From contig OY756144.1 in the NCBI GenBank assembly GCA_963576785.1, positions 1,178,001-1,242,000 of the forward strand: DNA of 64,000 bases, read 5' to 3'. Origin of the DNA: Chlorophyllum brunneum. Taxonomy: Eukaryota > Basidiomycota > Agaricomycetes > Agaricales > Agaricaceae. Shown piece after piece: positions 42,113 to 53,500 of the stretch. Within the stretch, counting starts at the first letter, position 1. Each line of letters begins with the position of its first letter. The notes under the pieces are model-generated. The model searched no databases. It had not been told where the DNA came from and saw nothing but the letters and a program-made list of their open reading frames with translations. The position numbers and the translations under genes were made by a program.

Positions 42113-44409
42113 CAAAGAAGATTGGTGATGAAGTTCACTCCGATGTGTGAGGTCTGGCAAGGACAGCAACAAAGAGAGAGAGGCACTACTATGTGACCTT
42201 CATAGATAATCACTCAAGGTAGATGCATATCAAATTCCTAAAAAGAAAATCAGAGGTTTTCAATACATACAAATGTTTTGAGGCTTGGTTGGAGACTCAA
42301 TTTGGGGCTTATATCAAAGTCCTTTGATCAGATAGAGGAGAAGAGTATACATTAGCTGAGTTCCAAGATTATCTCAAATCTTAAGGTACTCAAACAAAAT
42401 TCACCATTCATGATACACCCCAACATAATGGCATAGCCAAACAACACAATAGAACAATCCTAGAATGTGTGTGTACATTGTTACATGCAAATCAGCCCCC
42501 AAGGTATCTATGGGCAGCCACTCATATTGTTTAGTTGATGAACCAAATGGGTATAAGAGCAATCAAAGTAGAAACACTCTATAGTGTGATGTATTATCAT
42601 AAACCAAACCTCAAAGGACTCCCTAAGTGGGGGAAAAAGGTGTGGGTTCACAAAGAGAGTGGTGATAAGTTGGGTTGGCATGCAAGGAATAGTTACTGGA
42701 TTGGTTTTGATGTGAAAACCAGGGATAGATTGTATATTTGGTTCCCAGATAAATAGATTGTAAAAATTGAATGCAATTTTTGTTTCACTCCTCAAGTTGA
42801 GGAGGAGCAGTCAGTACCAGCCTATCAACTTGCGACAATGACACCATTGTTTACAGAGGTACCAAAAGAAGCTGATCTACTAGATCTACCAGTTATACTA
42901 CCATCATCTGAATTAACATATAAAACACCTCCATCTGAAAGTTGACCTCAAAGCCTAGAAAATGAGTCTGTAACCAAGGAACCAAAACTAGTATACCATT
43001 CATCTCGCACAAAGAAACCTAGTTTAAAAGCTAGGGATATCCTCGATAGAAAAGCGGTTGCCTTAGTTAAGGAGGAGAATGATTGGCAAGATGTTGAGGC
43101 ATTAGTAGCTGAGATAGAGAATACAGAGGCACTGGAGCTGACAAGTATGTGTAAGATAATACAATGACCAGATTGGAATCTGTGGAAGAAAGCCATGGAG
43201 GAGGAGTCAGTAACACTGAAATACATAAGTACATGGGACTTAGTTGATTGACCACAAAACGTCAATATTGTTGGGTCCAAGTGGGTTTTCAAAGCAAAGA
43301 AAGATGCAGCTGGGAATATTATACATTATAAAGTCCACCTTGTTACTCAAGGCTTTACCCAGGTCCCTGGAATCGATTATTTCAATACATATGTGCCAGT
43401 GGCAAGATTACCTTTAGTCCAAACTGTACTCACAATTGTAGCAGCATGAAACTATGAAGTTCATCAGATCAATATAAAAGGGGCCTATCTGAATGGGAAA
43501 CTTAATGACAATGAGATTGTCCATATGAGATAACTGCCAGAGTTCACAGACCCTTAGTATCCCCAGATAGTGTGCTGACTCAACAAAACCCTTTATGGAT
43601 TAAAGCAATCTGGTTGACAATGATATCAGCACCTGTATGAAATTCTTGTAAATGAGATGGGTTTTACCCAATGCAATGTTGATCAAGGTATTTACTACAA
43701 ATAAGAGGGCACTGACCTCAATGTTATCCTTATATACATTGACAATTATACCCTAGTGGTACTAAGAATAAAGTTGGTTGATTGGATTAAGGAGAATATT
43801 GGAAAGTATGTAGAAGTAACAGATTTAGGGGAAATCCACTGGCTTCTAGGAATTGAAATCAAGCAGGATCATAAAAATAGAAGACTTATACTCTCACAAC
43901 ATTCTTATATTGATACTTCTTTGCAATATTATGGTTTTGAAGAAATGAAGATGGTAAATATCCTAATGGATCCAGCAGTCAAACTGATATTATGTCAGTC
44001 ACTATCCATGACAGCCAAAATTGTGTACATGGAAAAAGTTCCCTACAAAGAAGTAATAGGGACTCTAATGTATCTAGCCTTAGTGACTTGACCAGACATT
44101 GTGTATGCAGTCCAATGCTTGTCCAAATTCTCTAAGAATCTGGGTATAGCCCACTAAGAAGCTGTAAAGCATGTATACCAATACTTGAGAGGAAGCCATA
44201 ACATCTGATTGATATATGGAGGACTCAATGAAAAAGTGACCAGTTATACTGATACAGATAGTAGCATAGCCGAAGATTGTCATGCAGTTTCAGGATATGC
44301 CTTCATGATTAACAGAGGTACTGTCTTATAGAGTATCAAATGGCAGGAAATAGTCAGCTTGTTGATGACAGAATTGGAATACATTGTAATCATACATGCA
44401 ATAAAAGAA
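42113..44409 (+). pseudogene. copia integrase, reverse transcriptase and RNase H remnants
   Basis: Resumes the copia pol after the gypsy A target duplication. Integrase: WMHIKFLKRKSEVFNTYKCF, SDRGEEYTLAEFQDYL preceded by TGA for CGA, and TPQHNGIAKQHNRTILE. RT: IVGSKWVFKAKKDAAGNIIH, QGFTQVPGIDYFNTYVPVAR, LNKTLYGLKQSG, and YIDN at 43735-43746 in place of the YVDD catalytic box. RNase H part: YKEVIGTLMYLALVT, PDIVYAVQCLSKFSKNLG. At least ten in-frame stops occur, most TGA for CGA, TAA for CAA or TAG/TAA for TGG. Cut at 44,409 by the second gypsy element. Confidence 0.9.
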
Positions 44410-44414
44410 GTACT

Positions 44415-44710
44415 TGTTACGACCTTAGTCTCTGACTCAAGTTGCAAGCCTTTGGGTAAAGGAGAGGAAGTAGAGAAAGGAAGAAGGGATGATACGATTG
44501 GTAAAGTGTAAGGAATACATCAAGTATTACTACACTTTATATACTAGTGGTGAAGGCTAATAATAAGGGAGAGGAGTAAATGAGTCAGATGGGAGGCATA
44601 GCCTCTAGGGGGTGAAACAGGGAGTGAAACAAGAAGTGAAACAAGTATGAGGGTACACGAGGTAACAGGCGCAAGATAGGAATGAACGGTCTAACTATAG
44701 TTCGTAACAA
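44415..44710 (-). repeat. gypsy B 3' LTR
   Basis: About 296 bp, TGTTACG...CGTAACA read on either strand (short inverted ends). Confidence 0.95.
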
Positions 44711-44902
44711 TACCTCCCTTTCAAGCTTCATGTCCTCATGATGCGTATTACTGTAAAGGTCCTTTGTAAAATAAAGCATATGGAATTTTCGGAGAAGGTA
44801 AGAAAACACGCTGAGCATTTACTCGTTCATAGGTACGGCCGCTCCCAGAGCTCTGGCCAAGTCCTTCTTGTTTCCTCCGATGAGAGGTGCCTTGTTGACA
44901 CG

Positions 44903-45715
44903 TCATAAGCCAATCCAGAGGGGCGCATGTGGTGGTCCTTCTTTGAATAGGAAGTGGGTGTGATTATTGTACGTGGTGTTGTCATTGGTGTGATTGCTTA
45001 AGAGTTTATGCACTATGCTCCTTCAGTATTCGTTGTCCTTTTCGCCTTCCGATTTCAACATGTTGTATCCCTGCGGTGGGTGGAAGGTCATGGGTGTGAT
45101 GGGGGGTACTACCATGGTGAGGATGGTTTGGAGATGGGCTACTTCTTCTTCGATGTTGGGGTGAAGTAGTTGATCGGCGGCTGTTGCTTCTTGTGTCTTT
45201 TGTTCGCATTTATGACAGATGTGATGTTGGATGGGAAACGGGTCGTTACTAACGAGTAGTCGGTTAACGATATGGTGGGAGAGATTGTCTGTGCTCATTG
45301 ACTCGTATGTATTGAGTCGTTCGGCTAGGGCTACGAGGATGCTATGCATTCGAGCTCGCATATTGGGGATGACGATAAGTTGCAGGTCGTCGTTGATCTC
45401 GTATAGGTGTCTCTCCAATTGGTCTCTCCTTCCTTCGTCGATGATAAATTGGTTGAGTCTTGGAGTGGCGTCAGATAGGGTATCCATTATTTTAGATGTG
45501 CCTTCTTGGGTTGCTTTCATTGCTGCACCCAGTAGTATCATGGTGTCGACTAGGGTTTCTCCTTCCACGAGCTCCTCATGGCTGGTTCTTTCTGGGACGA
45601 GTTCATCGAATTCTTTGAGGTAGGGGTATGGAGTAAGTTGGCGTTCAGCGGGCATGGTGTATTGTGAAGATAGTTGGCAAAGTTGAGGGTGAAGTGGATA
45701 CCACGAGTGATGCAT
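44903..45715 (-). pseudogene. gypsy B extra ORF (ORF3), one nonsense codon
   Basis: The counterpart of the copy A ORF, about 94-95% identical over 230 residues. A TGA at 45023-45025 replaces the Trp after KDNEY. Reading through, the frame ends APLWIGL at a TGA at 44903. The C-x2-C pair is kept (CHKCEQKT). Conservation of the frame apart from one deamination-type stop argues that it is a real element protein. Confidence 0.75.
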
Positions 45716-45752
45716 TGAGTGTAGTGGTTGCTTGGAATGCGAGGTCTGTTGT

Positions 45753-48700
45753 TCATAATTGCTGCTTTTTACCTCCCCTTTTTATAGGTTTCGTCCTCGA
45801 AACCTTGCTCATGAACTCTTGTACTGCCCCCTTGGCATTTTCCAAATTTGCCTCATCTTCCCATGTGTCTTCTTCGGACGTATATTCTTTCCAGTGTATT
45901 AGGTACTGTTTTCGTCTTCCCTTTGTGCAGTGTCCTCAGACTTCATCTACTTCGTAGTGTTCCTCATCGTTGATTATCTCGGGGATTGGTGGTGGTGGGG
46001 TGCGCTGGCTATCATACTCGGGTTTGTGATAGGGGGAGAGGAGTCTGCTGTTAAACACGTCGTGTATTGCCCATGTTTCAGGTAGCTCCAGTCGGTAGCT
46101 TGTTTCACCTATTTTCTCTTTTACCCGGAATGGTCTGTATCTCCTGTGATCAAGTTTTTTTGTCAGCCTTGTTGTCCTAATATTGTCTGCTTCAAGCCAA
46201 ACTTGGTCTCCTGCCCTGTATCTATGTTCTGGTTTTCTGCTATTCCGTTTCTCCATTTGCGTCTGGCTTTGTTGTAGCATCTCGATCGTTTTTTGGCATA
46301 TGTCTTGTAACTCTTGTATTCGTTCCGTGATCGCAGGTGCCTTGGATGTGTTTGAGATATCCCCTTTCCATGGATGTCATCCATATACTATCTGGAATGG
46401 TGAATGTCCTGTGGCACTATGTGTTTTGTCGTTATACTGGAATTCCGCTGTGCTGAGCCATTTCTTCCAGTTGTCCTGCACATGGTTGATTACGTTTCTG
46501 AGGTATGCTTCAACCTCCTGGTTGATGCGCTCTGTCTGACCATCTGTTTGTGGATGGTATGCTGTGGATAGGTTACATTGGGTGCCGGTTGCTCTGCAAA
46601 GTTCTGCCATAAATTTTGATGCAAACTATGGACCTCTGTCACTGATGATCCTGCGGGGTATCCCATGTTGTCTCCATATATCATCACAATAAATGTCTCC
46701 TAACTCTTCGGATGATAGGGTGGTGTTAACTGCGCATAGTCTGATCATTTTGCTAAAACGATCAACAATGACAAGTATCGCATCATATCCCTCTGATTCT
46801 GGTAGTGGTCCTATCATGTTGATTGATATTTCTTCCCATGGTCCAATGGGTATTGGTAGTGGATGGAGATGTGTGGTAGGTTGTGTCCGGAGTATCTTGT
46901 TTCGCTGATATGTGTCGCATCCCTTGATGTATCATTTAACATCATTGCGCATCTGTGGCCACCAATATGTCCCTTTGAGGAGTTCGATCATTCTGTGCTG
47001 TCCCGGGTGTCCTACATCTGTTCTGTCATGGTGTTGTTGGAGTATTTCTTGGCATAACTCGGCATTTGGTGGTACATATATTCTTCCTTTGAACATAGGC
47101 AATCCATCAGTTTCCCATATCTCCTCTGGTTGTTTCTCCTTTTCTTTTAGCCACTGTGTTTCTCTCCTTTGCTCCTTTCGTAATCGGTGTTTCAGGTCCT
47201 CTTCTCCCGATATTTCCCAAATTTGTCTGATCTCGGTGATAGTGTTGTTGAATAAGTAGTCGGGTAATAGCGTGATATCTGTGTTATCTCTGGTGGTGTC
47301 CGTTTTTGCTAGTCTTGATAGCATGTCTGCTTTTGTGTTTGTCTTTCCGGGTATGTGTTTTAGCGTGTAGCGATATTCTTGTAGTTCCAGTTGCCATCTT
47401 GCCTGTCACCCTGTGAGTTGTTGTGGTTTCCTGAAGTATTCTAAGTTCTTGTGGTCCGTCCATATCTCGAATGGTTCATTGGCATCGAGTAGGTACTGTT
47501 TCCACGTTTTGACTGCTTCTCGGATTGCTAGTAGTTCTTTGTCGTAGATTTGGTAGTTTCGTTCTGCCGGTGTCATTGTTCTTGAGTGAAAGGCGATTGG
47601 GTGCCACTGATCACTCTGGTTTTGTGACAACACCGCTCCTACTCCATATCCCGACGCATCCACTTCTACCCTGTATTGTCCTTTGTCTTGAGGCATTGCT
47701 AGTACTGGTTCGCTTGTGATCTTTTCCTTGATCTTCTCAAATGCCTGTTGTTGTCATTCTGACCATGACCATTGCGCATCTTTCTTCTTCAGCTCGTGTA
47801 GGGGTGTTGCTATGTTACTGAAGTCTTGTATGAATTGTCAGTAGAAGTTTGCGAAACCCAGAAATTTTTCGACGTCTTTTACAGATTTGGGTGTCAGCCA
47901 TTCTCTTACTGCTTTCACCTTCTCTTCCTCCATTTTGATGCTGCCTTGTCCTACTATGAAGCCCAATATGGGTATTTCCTTCACGTCGAACACACATTTT
48001 GATCGTTTGAAATAGAGTTGGTGCTTGGCTGCAATGTCTAAGAACCACATTGTTCTTTTCTCGAGTTCTTCCTGTGTGGTTCCTGGAATGACAAAATCGT
48101 CCATGTAGTTGACAAGCGTTCCCTCATGTAACATTTCCCGAAATACCGTGTTCATCATCCTCTGAAAGGTCGCTGGTGAATTGCTCATCCCGAAGAACAT
48201 GACCGTAGGTTCGAATAATCCGCTGTTTGTTACAAACGCTGCCTTCCATTCATCCCCTTCTCTGATCCTGACATTGTTATATCCCCAAATGATATCAAGC
48301 TTGTTGAATACCTTTGCGTCCTTTAACCGGTCTAGGACTTCGCCTATGAGTGGCAGTGGCATCTTGTCCTTGATGGTGTGTTCATTCAGCTTTTTGTAAT
48401 CCTATACTAGGCATTTTGTTCCGTCCTTCTTTGGTATAAAGAAGCATAGGGTGGCGTAGGGGGATTGTGATGGTCTGATTTGTCCTGAGGCAAGGTTTTC
48501 GTCAAGGAATTTCTGTAGTTCCTGCTTCTCTGTTATTGTCATTGGGTAGACCTTGGACTGTAGTACTGGGGGTGCATCTTCGGACAGATTTATCTCGTGG
48601 TCCCATACCGTGTGTTCAGGTAGTTTGTCGAAGTTTTTCTTGTTGAATAGGTGGGTGTATTGTCGGAGGTATGGTGGTAGATCTTCATCGTTCATCTGGT

Positions 48701-49280
48701 CCGCCTTTTTCTCTTCAATGTGTTCTTTGATTGTCCGTATTCTCTCGTTGAACCGTATGTCGCTATGTGATATTTTGCAATCGTCTGGGCATCTGGTGAA
48801 TCGTATGACATGATTGTTCCAATCGATCTCCAGGTTATGCTTGACCAGCCAGTCGTGTCCGAGATATAAGTCTACACTTTCCAATTGTGTTACTAGAGCG
48901 TCGATTTGTTCCGTATGGTTGCCGTTGTTTAATACCAGTTGTGCTTTGTCTGTTATTTCTCCTTTTTTGTTTTCTGTTCCATCGGTATTGATTACTCTGA
49001 TCGGGGTTTCCAGAGGTTTAGTTGGAATCTGTTCTTCGTCTACCGTTCGTTGTGCTATGCACATGTGGGTGCATCCGGAGTCTACAAGGGTTGTAATTTG
49101 TCTGCGTCCTTTTCTTGTCTGGATTGTTGAGTCGAGGAGAAGTTCGTGCATGGAGTTTCGTTTCTGGGGGATCACGTATCGTCTATTGTGGACTAAAACA
49201 GAAACTCTAGATTTATTGGCTCGCGGGTTTGCGCCTACTCGGAGCCTTCGACAAAATCCTCTTTCTCCTCCATTTCTTGT
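45753..49280 (-). pseudogene. gypsy B Pol remnant
   Basis: Same domain order as copy A (VDSGCTHMCIA, VNYMDDFVIPG, CCHC knuckles upstream, chromodomain). Breaks include stops after GTKCLV, NFY, in the SWSE region, after the integrase HPGQH region and before the chromodomain. Most are TGA for CGA or TGG, TAA for CAA, or TAG for TGG or CAG. Confidence 0.92.
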
Positions 49281-50479
49281 TCATCGTCCTCGTTGATCTC
49301 TCTGATATGCGCTTTCTTGGGTGCCCAGCAGTTTTTCAAGATGTGGCCCTGTTTGCCACAATTGTAACACGTTATCTTGGTGTATGTGACTTTCATCTTC
49401 TTCCTGCAGTATTTGGCGATATGCCCGTAGAGGTTGCAGTTGTAGCACCTCAGTTTTCCATTTTGATCGGTGTCCGCCCTTTGTCTTCCTATCTCCATGG
49501 GTTGTCCTCTACCTCCATAAGTAACTCCGGTGGTGGTTCTGACATCTCCTCGGGTGATGTCTGTTGCTTCATACCCTTGTCCTACTGCGAGGATTGTAGT
49601 TTTCCATTTGGTGTATGTCGTTGGGACAGAGGTTGTCGGGTAGCCTACTATGGTTCAAATGATGTCTGCTCGGGTGTGGCGTTTGAGGAGGAATATTGCG
49701 TGGGTGTCGTCTGTCCCCGCTTGGGCTTTCAATGCCTCGAATTTGATTAAGAAATCTGCCGTGTTCTTCTTCCCTTGTTTGAACGTCTCGATTTCTCCTT
49801 CTGCTATGGCTTTCCTATTTCCCAAGGAAAATGTGGCTTCTATTTCCTTTGTAAAGTCATCCCAATCTGGTGTTTTCTTGTTCTGGATGGCTTGGAGCTG
49901 CGTGTTGGCATAAGGGCCTACTAGCCCCCCTTTCATTCTTGCCAAAATTGCTACTATCTTCTGTTCTTCTTTGTCTATTTTGTTGAACATCAACCATAAG
50001 GATATGGCTCTCCACCAATCATCAAATCTGGTTCTATCTCCATTGAAATATCCTGGCTCCGGGGCTAGGTTCTTTGGGATATTGACTTCTTCAGTCATCT
50101 CTGGTTCTGTTTCTGGTTTGCTGTGTTTGTTTCCGTGGGTCTCGGCGATTTCTATATTGGCTGTGGCATCGGCGACTTCTGTGTCAATTTCTTCTTCAGA
50201 TGGGGCTGGTTCCTCGTCTGTATTGTGTTCGGATTCTTTCTCGTAGGTCTCAGCAATATCTATATTGGATGTGTTCTTGGCGACTTCTATGTTGAATTCG
50301 GTTTCAAATAGAGCTGTACTCTCGTCTACACTGTGTTCAGATTTCTGCCGTTTAAGGCCTTCAGGGATTTCTAATTCTGTTGATTGTTTAGATCCTGTTG
50401 CTACGGGTGAACCCTGGATGTCTGTTGGTCTCGGAGCTCTATGTCTTCTCAGTGTCTTCGATGAGCTACTGTTGCTCAT
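49235..50479 (-). pseudogene. gypsy B Gag, one nonsense codon
   Basis: Starts at ATG 50479 and matches copy A throughout, including both CCHC knuckles (CYNCNLYGHIAKYC; CYNCGKQGHILKNC). One TGA near 49,655 follows RADII where copy A has Arg (CGA). Confidence 0.9.
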
Positions 50480-50572
50480 ATACTGTTGTCCTGGTCGGAG
50501 GCTATTATTCCAAGCCTAGCTACAAATAGTGGCACCTCTCTTGCAAGGTGAGTCGAATGACACTTTACCAAA

Positions 50573-50867
50573 TGTTACGACCTTAGTCTCTGACTCAGGT
50601 TGCAAGCCTTTGGGTAAAGGAGAGGAAGTAGAGAAAGGAAGAAGGGATGATACGATTGGTAAAGTATAAGGAATACATCAAGTATTACTACACTTTATAT
50701 ACTAGTGGTGAAGGCTAATAATAAGGGAGAGGAGTAAATGAGTCAGATGGGAGGCATAGCCTCTAGGGGGTGAAACAGGGAGTGAAACAAGAAGTGAAAC
50801 AAGTATGAGGGTACACGAGGTAACGGGCGCAAGATAGGAATGAACGGTCTAACTATAGTTCGTAACA
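50573..50867 (-). repeat. gypsy B 5' LTR
   Basis: About 295 bp. The self-priming 12-mer follows directly inside the element (50560-50571). Confidence 0.95.
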
Positions 50868-50872
50868 GTACT

Positions 50873-51153
50873 GTGGTTATGTTTATTGATCAAGAAAATC
50901 TTTGGATCAATCTTACCTACAACAATGTTATTCTCCAATAATTAGTCTGCCATAGCTCTAGCCAAAGATCATCAATTTCATGGTCACTCAAAACACAACA
51001 TTTGATATCATTTCATATATTGGGTTATCGAAAAGGAAAAAATGAAGTTGATATATTGCCCTATGAAAGACATGGTAGTAGACATGCTTACAAAAGCTTT
51101 ATCTTCACCAAAGGTCAAACATTTTACGTGCAAGCTCAGGCTCAGCATGATTT
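50873..51153 (+). pseudogene. copia RNase H C-terminal remnant
   Basis: Continues copia RNase H after the gypsy B duplication: SAIALAKDHQFHGHSKHNI, then VDMLTKALSSPKVKHF, the classic end of copia pol. Stops interrupt it. Confidence 0.8.
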
Positions 51154-51162
51154 GAGGGGGAG
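51154..51162 (+). promoter_or_regulatory. copia polypurine tract
   Basis: GAGGGGGAG immediately before the 3' LTR, the usual plus-strand primer position. Confidence 0.8.
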
Positions 51163-51470
51163 TGTTGGGAGACAAATATGTATCAATGCCCGATGTAATA
51201 GACAGGGTCAGCAGTACAGAAAGTAGTGGTCAATGATGTACTGACCAGTTTCTGTATGTAATTTTGTTTCATCTTTGTCACCCATAGTATACTAGTCTTT
51301 GTTTTACCTCCTGCACATCTCAGTTCTTGTGTTTCGAGACTGAGGTAAGCATATTCTTTAGTATATTCAAAATGTAGCTAACATGTATTGTAGAGCTTTG
51401 TAATTAGGTAGCTATTTCAATATATGAGTTCTCACATTTCGAGACTGAGAGCTTTGTACTTAGTCTCACA
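51163..51470 (+). repeat. copia 3' LTR
   Basis: 308 bp, same length as the 5' LTR; ends TCTCACA and is followed by the TTGAG duplication. Confidence 0.95.
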
Positions 51471-51475
51471 TTGAG

Positions 51476-51802
51476 GTCATAACTCTAGTGGGACCAAACA
51501 TTATTTACCATGGTACCATTGCTCAGAAAACCACAGAAAATATCAGGTTTTATTTTGAGTGGGATCATAGTATTTGTCTCTAGGCTCCAGATAGTGCTCC
51601 ATGCCATATGGCTATCAATCTGCATAGAATCATTTATGGCCTAATCAAAGAAAAGGGCCAAGGTATCTGAGACAATCATGAACTCCAAAGCAATGATTCC
51701 AGAGGTACTATTCTGGACAAAATACCACCTAGGCCTAGTAGCAGTCACCAATAGAGCAGTGAGAAGTAAAACAAACCCTAAGGAACAGTTTCTGGACATC
51801 AT
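51476..51802 (-). pseudogene. glyoxal oxidase, 5' exon cut off by the copia insertion
   Basis: From ATG ATG at 51802 the - strand reads a signal peptide (CSLGFVLLLTALLVTA), then RPRWYFVQNSTSGIIALEFM, IVSDTLALFFD, a TAG stop, AINDSMQIDSHMAWSTIWS, LETNTMIPLKIKPDIFCGFL, SNGTMVNNVWSH, another TAG, and SYDL. This is the N-terminus of the glyoxal oxidase whose remainder is at 31,970-33,718. Joining across the TTGAG duplication continues SDVIG in frame. Two stops and lost Gly residues show it is dead. The gene name rests on the motifs of the 3' part plus this N-terminal pattern. Confidence 0.75.
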
Positions 51803-52101
51803 AAAAAGAAAGTTGGGGGTCTGGGAACTCTACCTTGGATAAGTACAAAAAGCCCATCTATTAAATATATTTAAAGAACTTGCAGCAGAGCTTCTCTTGG
51901 TTATTAATGACTCTCTATACCTATGAAACATGAAAACAGGGACAGGAAGAACAATGTCAGGACTTGAGCAATGAAAGATTTAGATCAAGCTGGAAAATCT
52001 CCAACATCAATGTCCAGAAAGTTGTACCATTTCCAATCCACAATATATAGATCTTCTTTCATGAGGTTGGTTGGGTACTATACTCATGATCATTACAAAA
52101 G

Positions 52102-52372
52102 TATTAAGGGGTAACAAGGAAAAGATATAAAGAGTAGAGGATAATAAGATAGATAGAGGAAAAAAGACTCTGACACTGACACTAACACTAACATAGAAGA
52201 GAAGTTGATAACATTTGGGGGAGCTGGAGTGCTCCTTATATATGTACAGAGGGTGGTTTGTGCATACAAGACCATGTGACTACTATCTAATCTAAAGCTA
52301 GATAAAGAGCGGATAAGATAAGATGGACAGTGATAAGCCCAGATAAGATAAGATACCTGGTCATCTCTAACA
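52102..52372 (-). repeat. solo LTR of a third retrotransposon family
   Basis: 271 bp on the - strand from TGTTAGAGATG to CCCCTTAATA, flanked by a 5-bp duplication AAAAG (52097-52101 and 52373-52377). It has a TATA box (TATATAAGG) in a plausible place and repeated TCTTATCTTATC. The 3' end is TA instead of CA, explainable by one C-to-T change. No internal element sequence is present. Confidence 0.6.
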
Positions 52373-52377
52373 AAAAG

Positions 52378-53500
52378 TTGGACATGGTGTACAATGATCA
52401 TCTGTTGATGACTGGCACAACTTGGGACTGGCGCTCTGCTCGGGGACACCGAGTCACAGAGCACAGCGGTACTGTAATGTGTCGACGAGGTAACTGGCTA
52501 GGAGCGTGTGAAACACCTTGCAGGCCTCAGCACTCAAGCGCTCATGTCGAGGTCAGTGATGTATTCGTATCCCTGACTAGGTCACCCAACACATGAGGAT
52601 GTCTCGCCTAGTGCTCAGGAGCAAATAACAGTCACAATCATCCAGGGAACGGGCGTATCATCCACCAAGAGGTGTACCCGGTGCATCTTCTCGCTGAGTT
52701 GTGATAGAGCGCAGGTAATATGTACAAGGTCTCAGCAAAAGATTGATGCCGTTTCAACCTGCAGTTATTGATGCGGACGATCCCCCCAATCATGATTGTC
52801 AGGTGCCCGATTAGCTTCTTGAATAGTCAATGTGTGCTGCAAGATGGTTATCTCATCATCGACCAGTGGAACGAGCTGAAGACTCAGAGGTGAACTTCAG
52901 GACACGAAATAGTCTCGGTCTAGTATGTATATAGAATCTTGGTTGTGCTCAGCATTCGGCTTGGTGAATGAACATATTAAATCATGGAGAAGGTGGAGGC
53001 CATCGAGGGCTGGTGAGGTATTATGCGATGACTGATTTTGATGTGCGGGAAAATATGCTGGTGGGCAGGCATTCAACGGTTGTACAGCAACCTGTGCTCA
53101 CCCATAGTGACAGGCACACAAGGCCCGTTCAACGCCTGGATACCTTCTGAGTACCTATTCAGCCTGGTTGCAGCTACGAGCTACCCCCGGAGACACATCC
53201 TAGACTGGTCGCAATTATACTGCTATGGGTACTCGACCTCCTTCGCCCAAGTTGGAGGTCTTCTCAAACGTAGGTAGAAAGTTTCTTAGAAACCAGGTAT
53301 TGCCAATCAGCTCGAGTACCTGGTCTCGGCTATGGTCTAACAAACGACAAGGCGGTATAATCAAAAGTTTATTTTGTGCCGACGAAGATCGCTTCCGCAC
53401 ACTTCGATCCTTTTGGGGACATTATATGAATTTGGAGAGAGAGATCACGAAATACAGCACAATACATTTTTGCTAAACCACCCGGAGTTTGTGAATCCCG
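52378..53500. other. 1.1 kb without a recognised gene
   Basis: Former upstream region of the glyoxal oxidase and 3' flank of the adenylation-domain gene. Only short frames with no family resemblance; no repeats noticed. Confidence 0.5.

Larger units (their letters stand above)
44415..50867 (-). mobile_element. Ty3/gypsy chromovirus, copy B (inverted relative to copy A)
   Basis: Same family as copy A, opposite orientation, 6.45 kb. LTRs at 50573-50867 (5') and 44415-44710 (3') with a GTACT target duplication (44410-44414 and 50868-50872). The LTRs differ at about three transitions and one indel. Gag, pol and the extra ORF all carry nonsense codons. Confidence 0.97.
33719..51470 (+). mobile_element. 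Ty1/copia LTR retrotransposon, full length but decayed, hosting two nested gypsy elements
   Basis: Two 308-bp direct LTRs (33719-34026 and 51163-51470) start TGTTGGG and end TCACA. A perfect 5-bp target duplication TTGAG flanks them (33714-33718 and 51471-51475). Internal pieces in order are PBS, gag, protease, GAG-pre-integrase (to 35,661), integrase, RT and RNase H (42,108-44,409), and the RNase H tail with polypurine tract (50,868-51,162). Removing the two gypsy insertions leaves an element of about 4.9 kb. All coding parts carry stop codons. It interrupts the - strand glyoxal oxidase gene. Confidence 0.95.

Noticed and set aside
35667..50867. CRISPR array or bacterial insertion sequence
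   Set aside because: The repeats are LTRs and paired retrotransposon bodies; the genome is eukaryotic with spliceosomal introns throughout.
33714..51475. Assembly artefact joining unrelated contigs as the reason for the split glyoxal oxidase
   Set aside because: Three perfect target duplications and paired LTRs of equal length at every level are what real insertions produce.
51803..53500. Further coding region upstream of the glyoxal oxidase exon
   Set aside because: Only short frames; part is a solo LTR and the rest shows no family resemblance.
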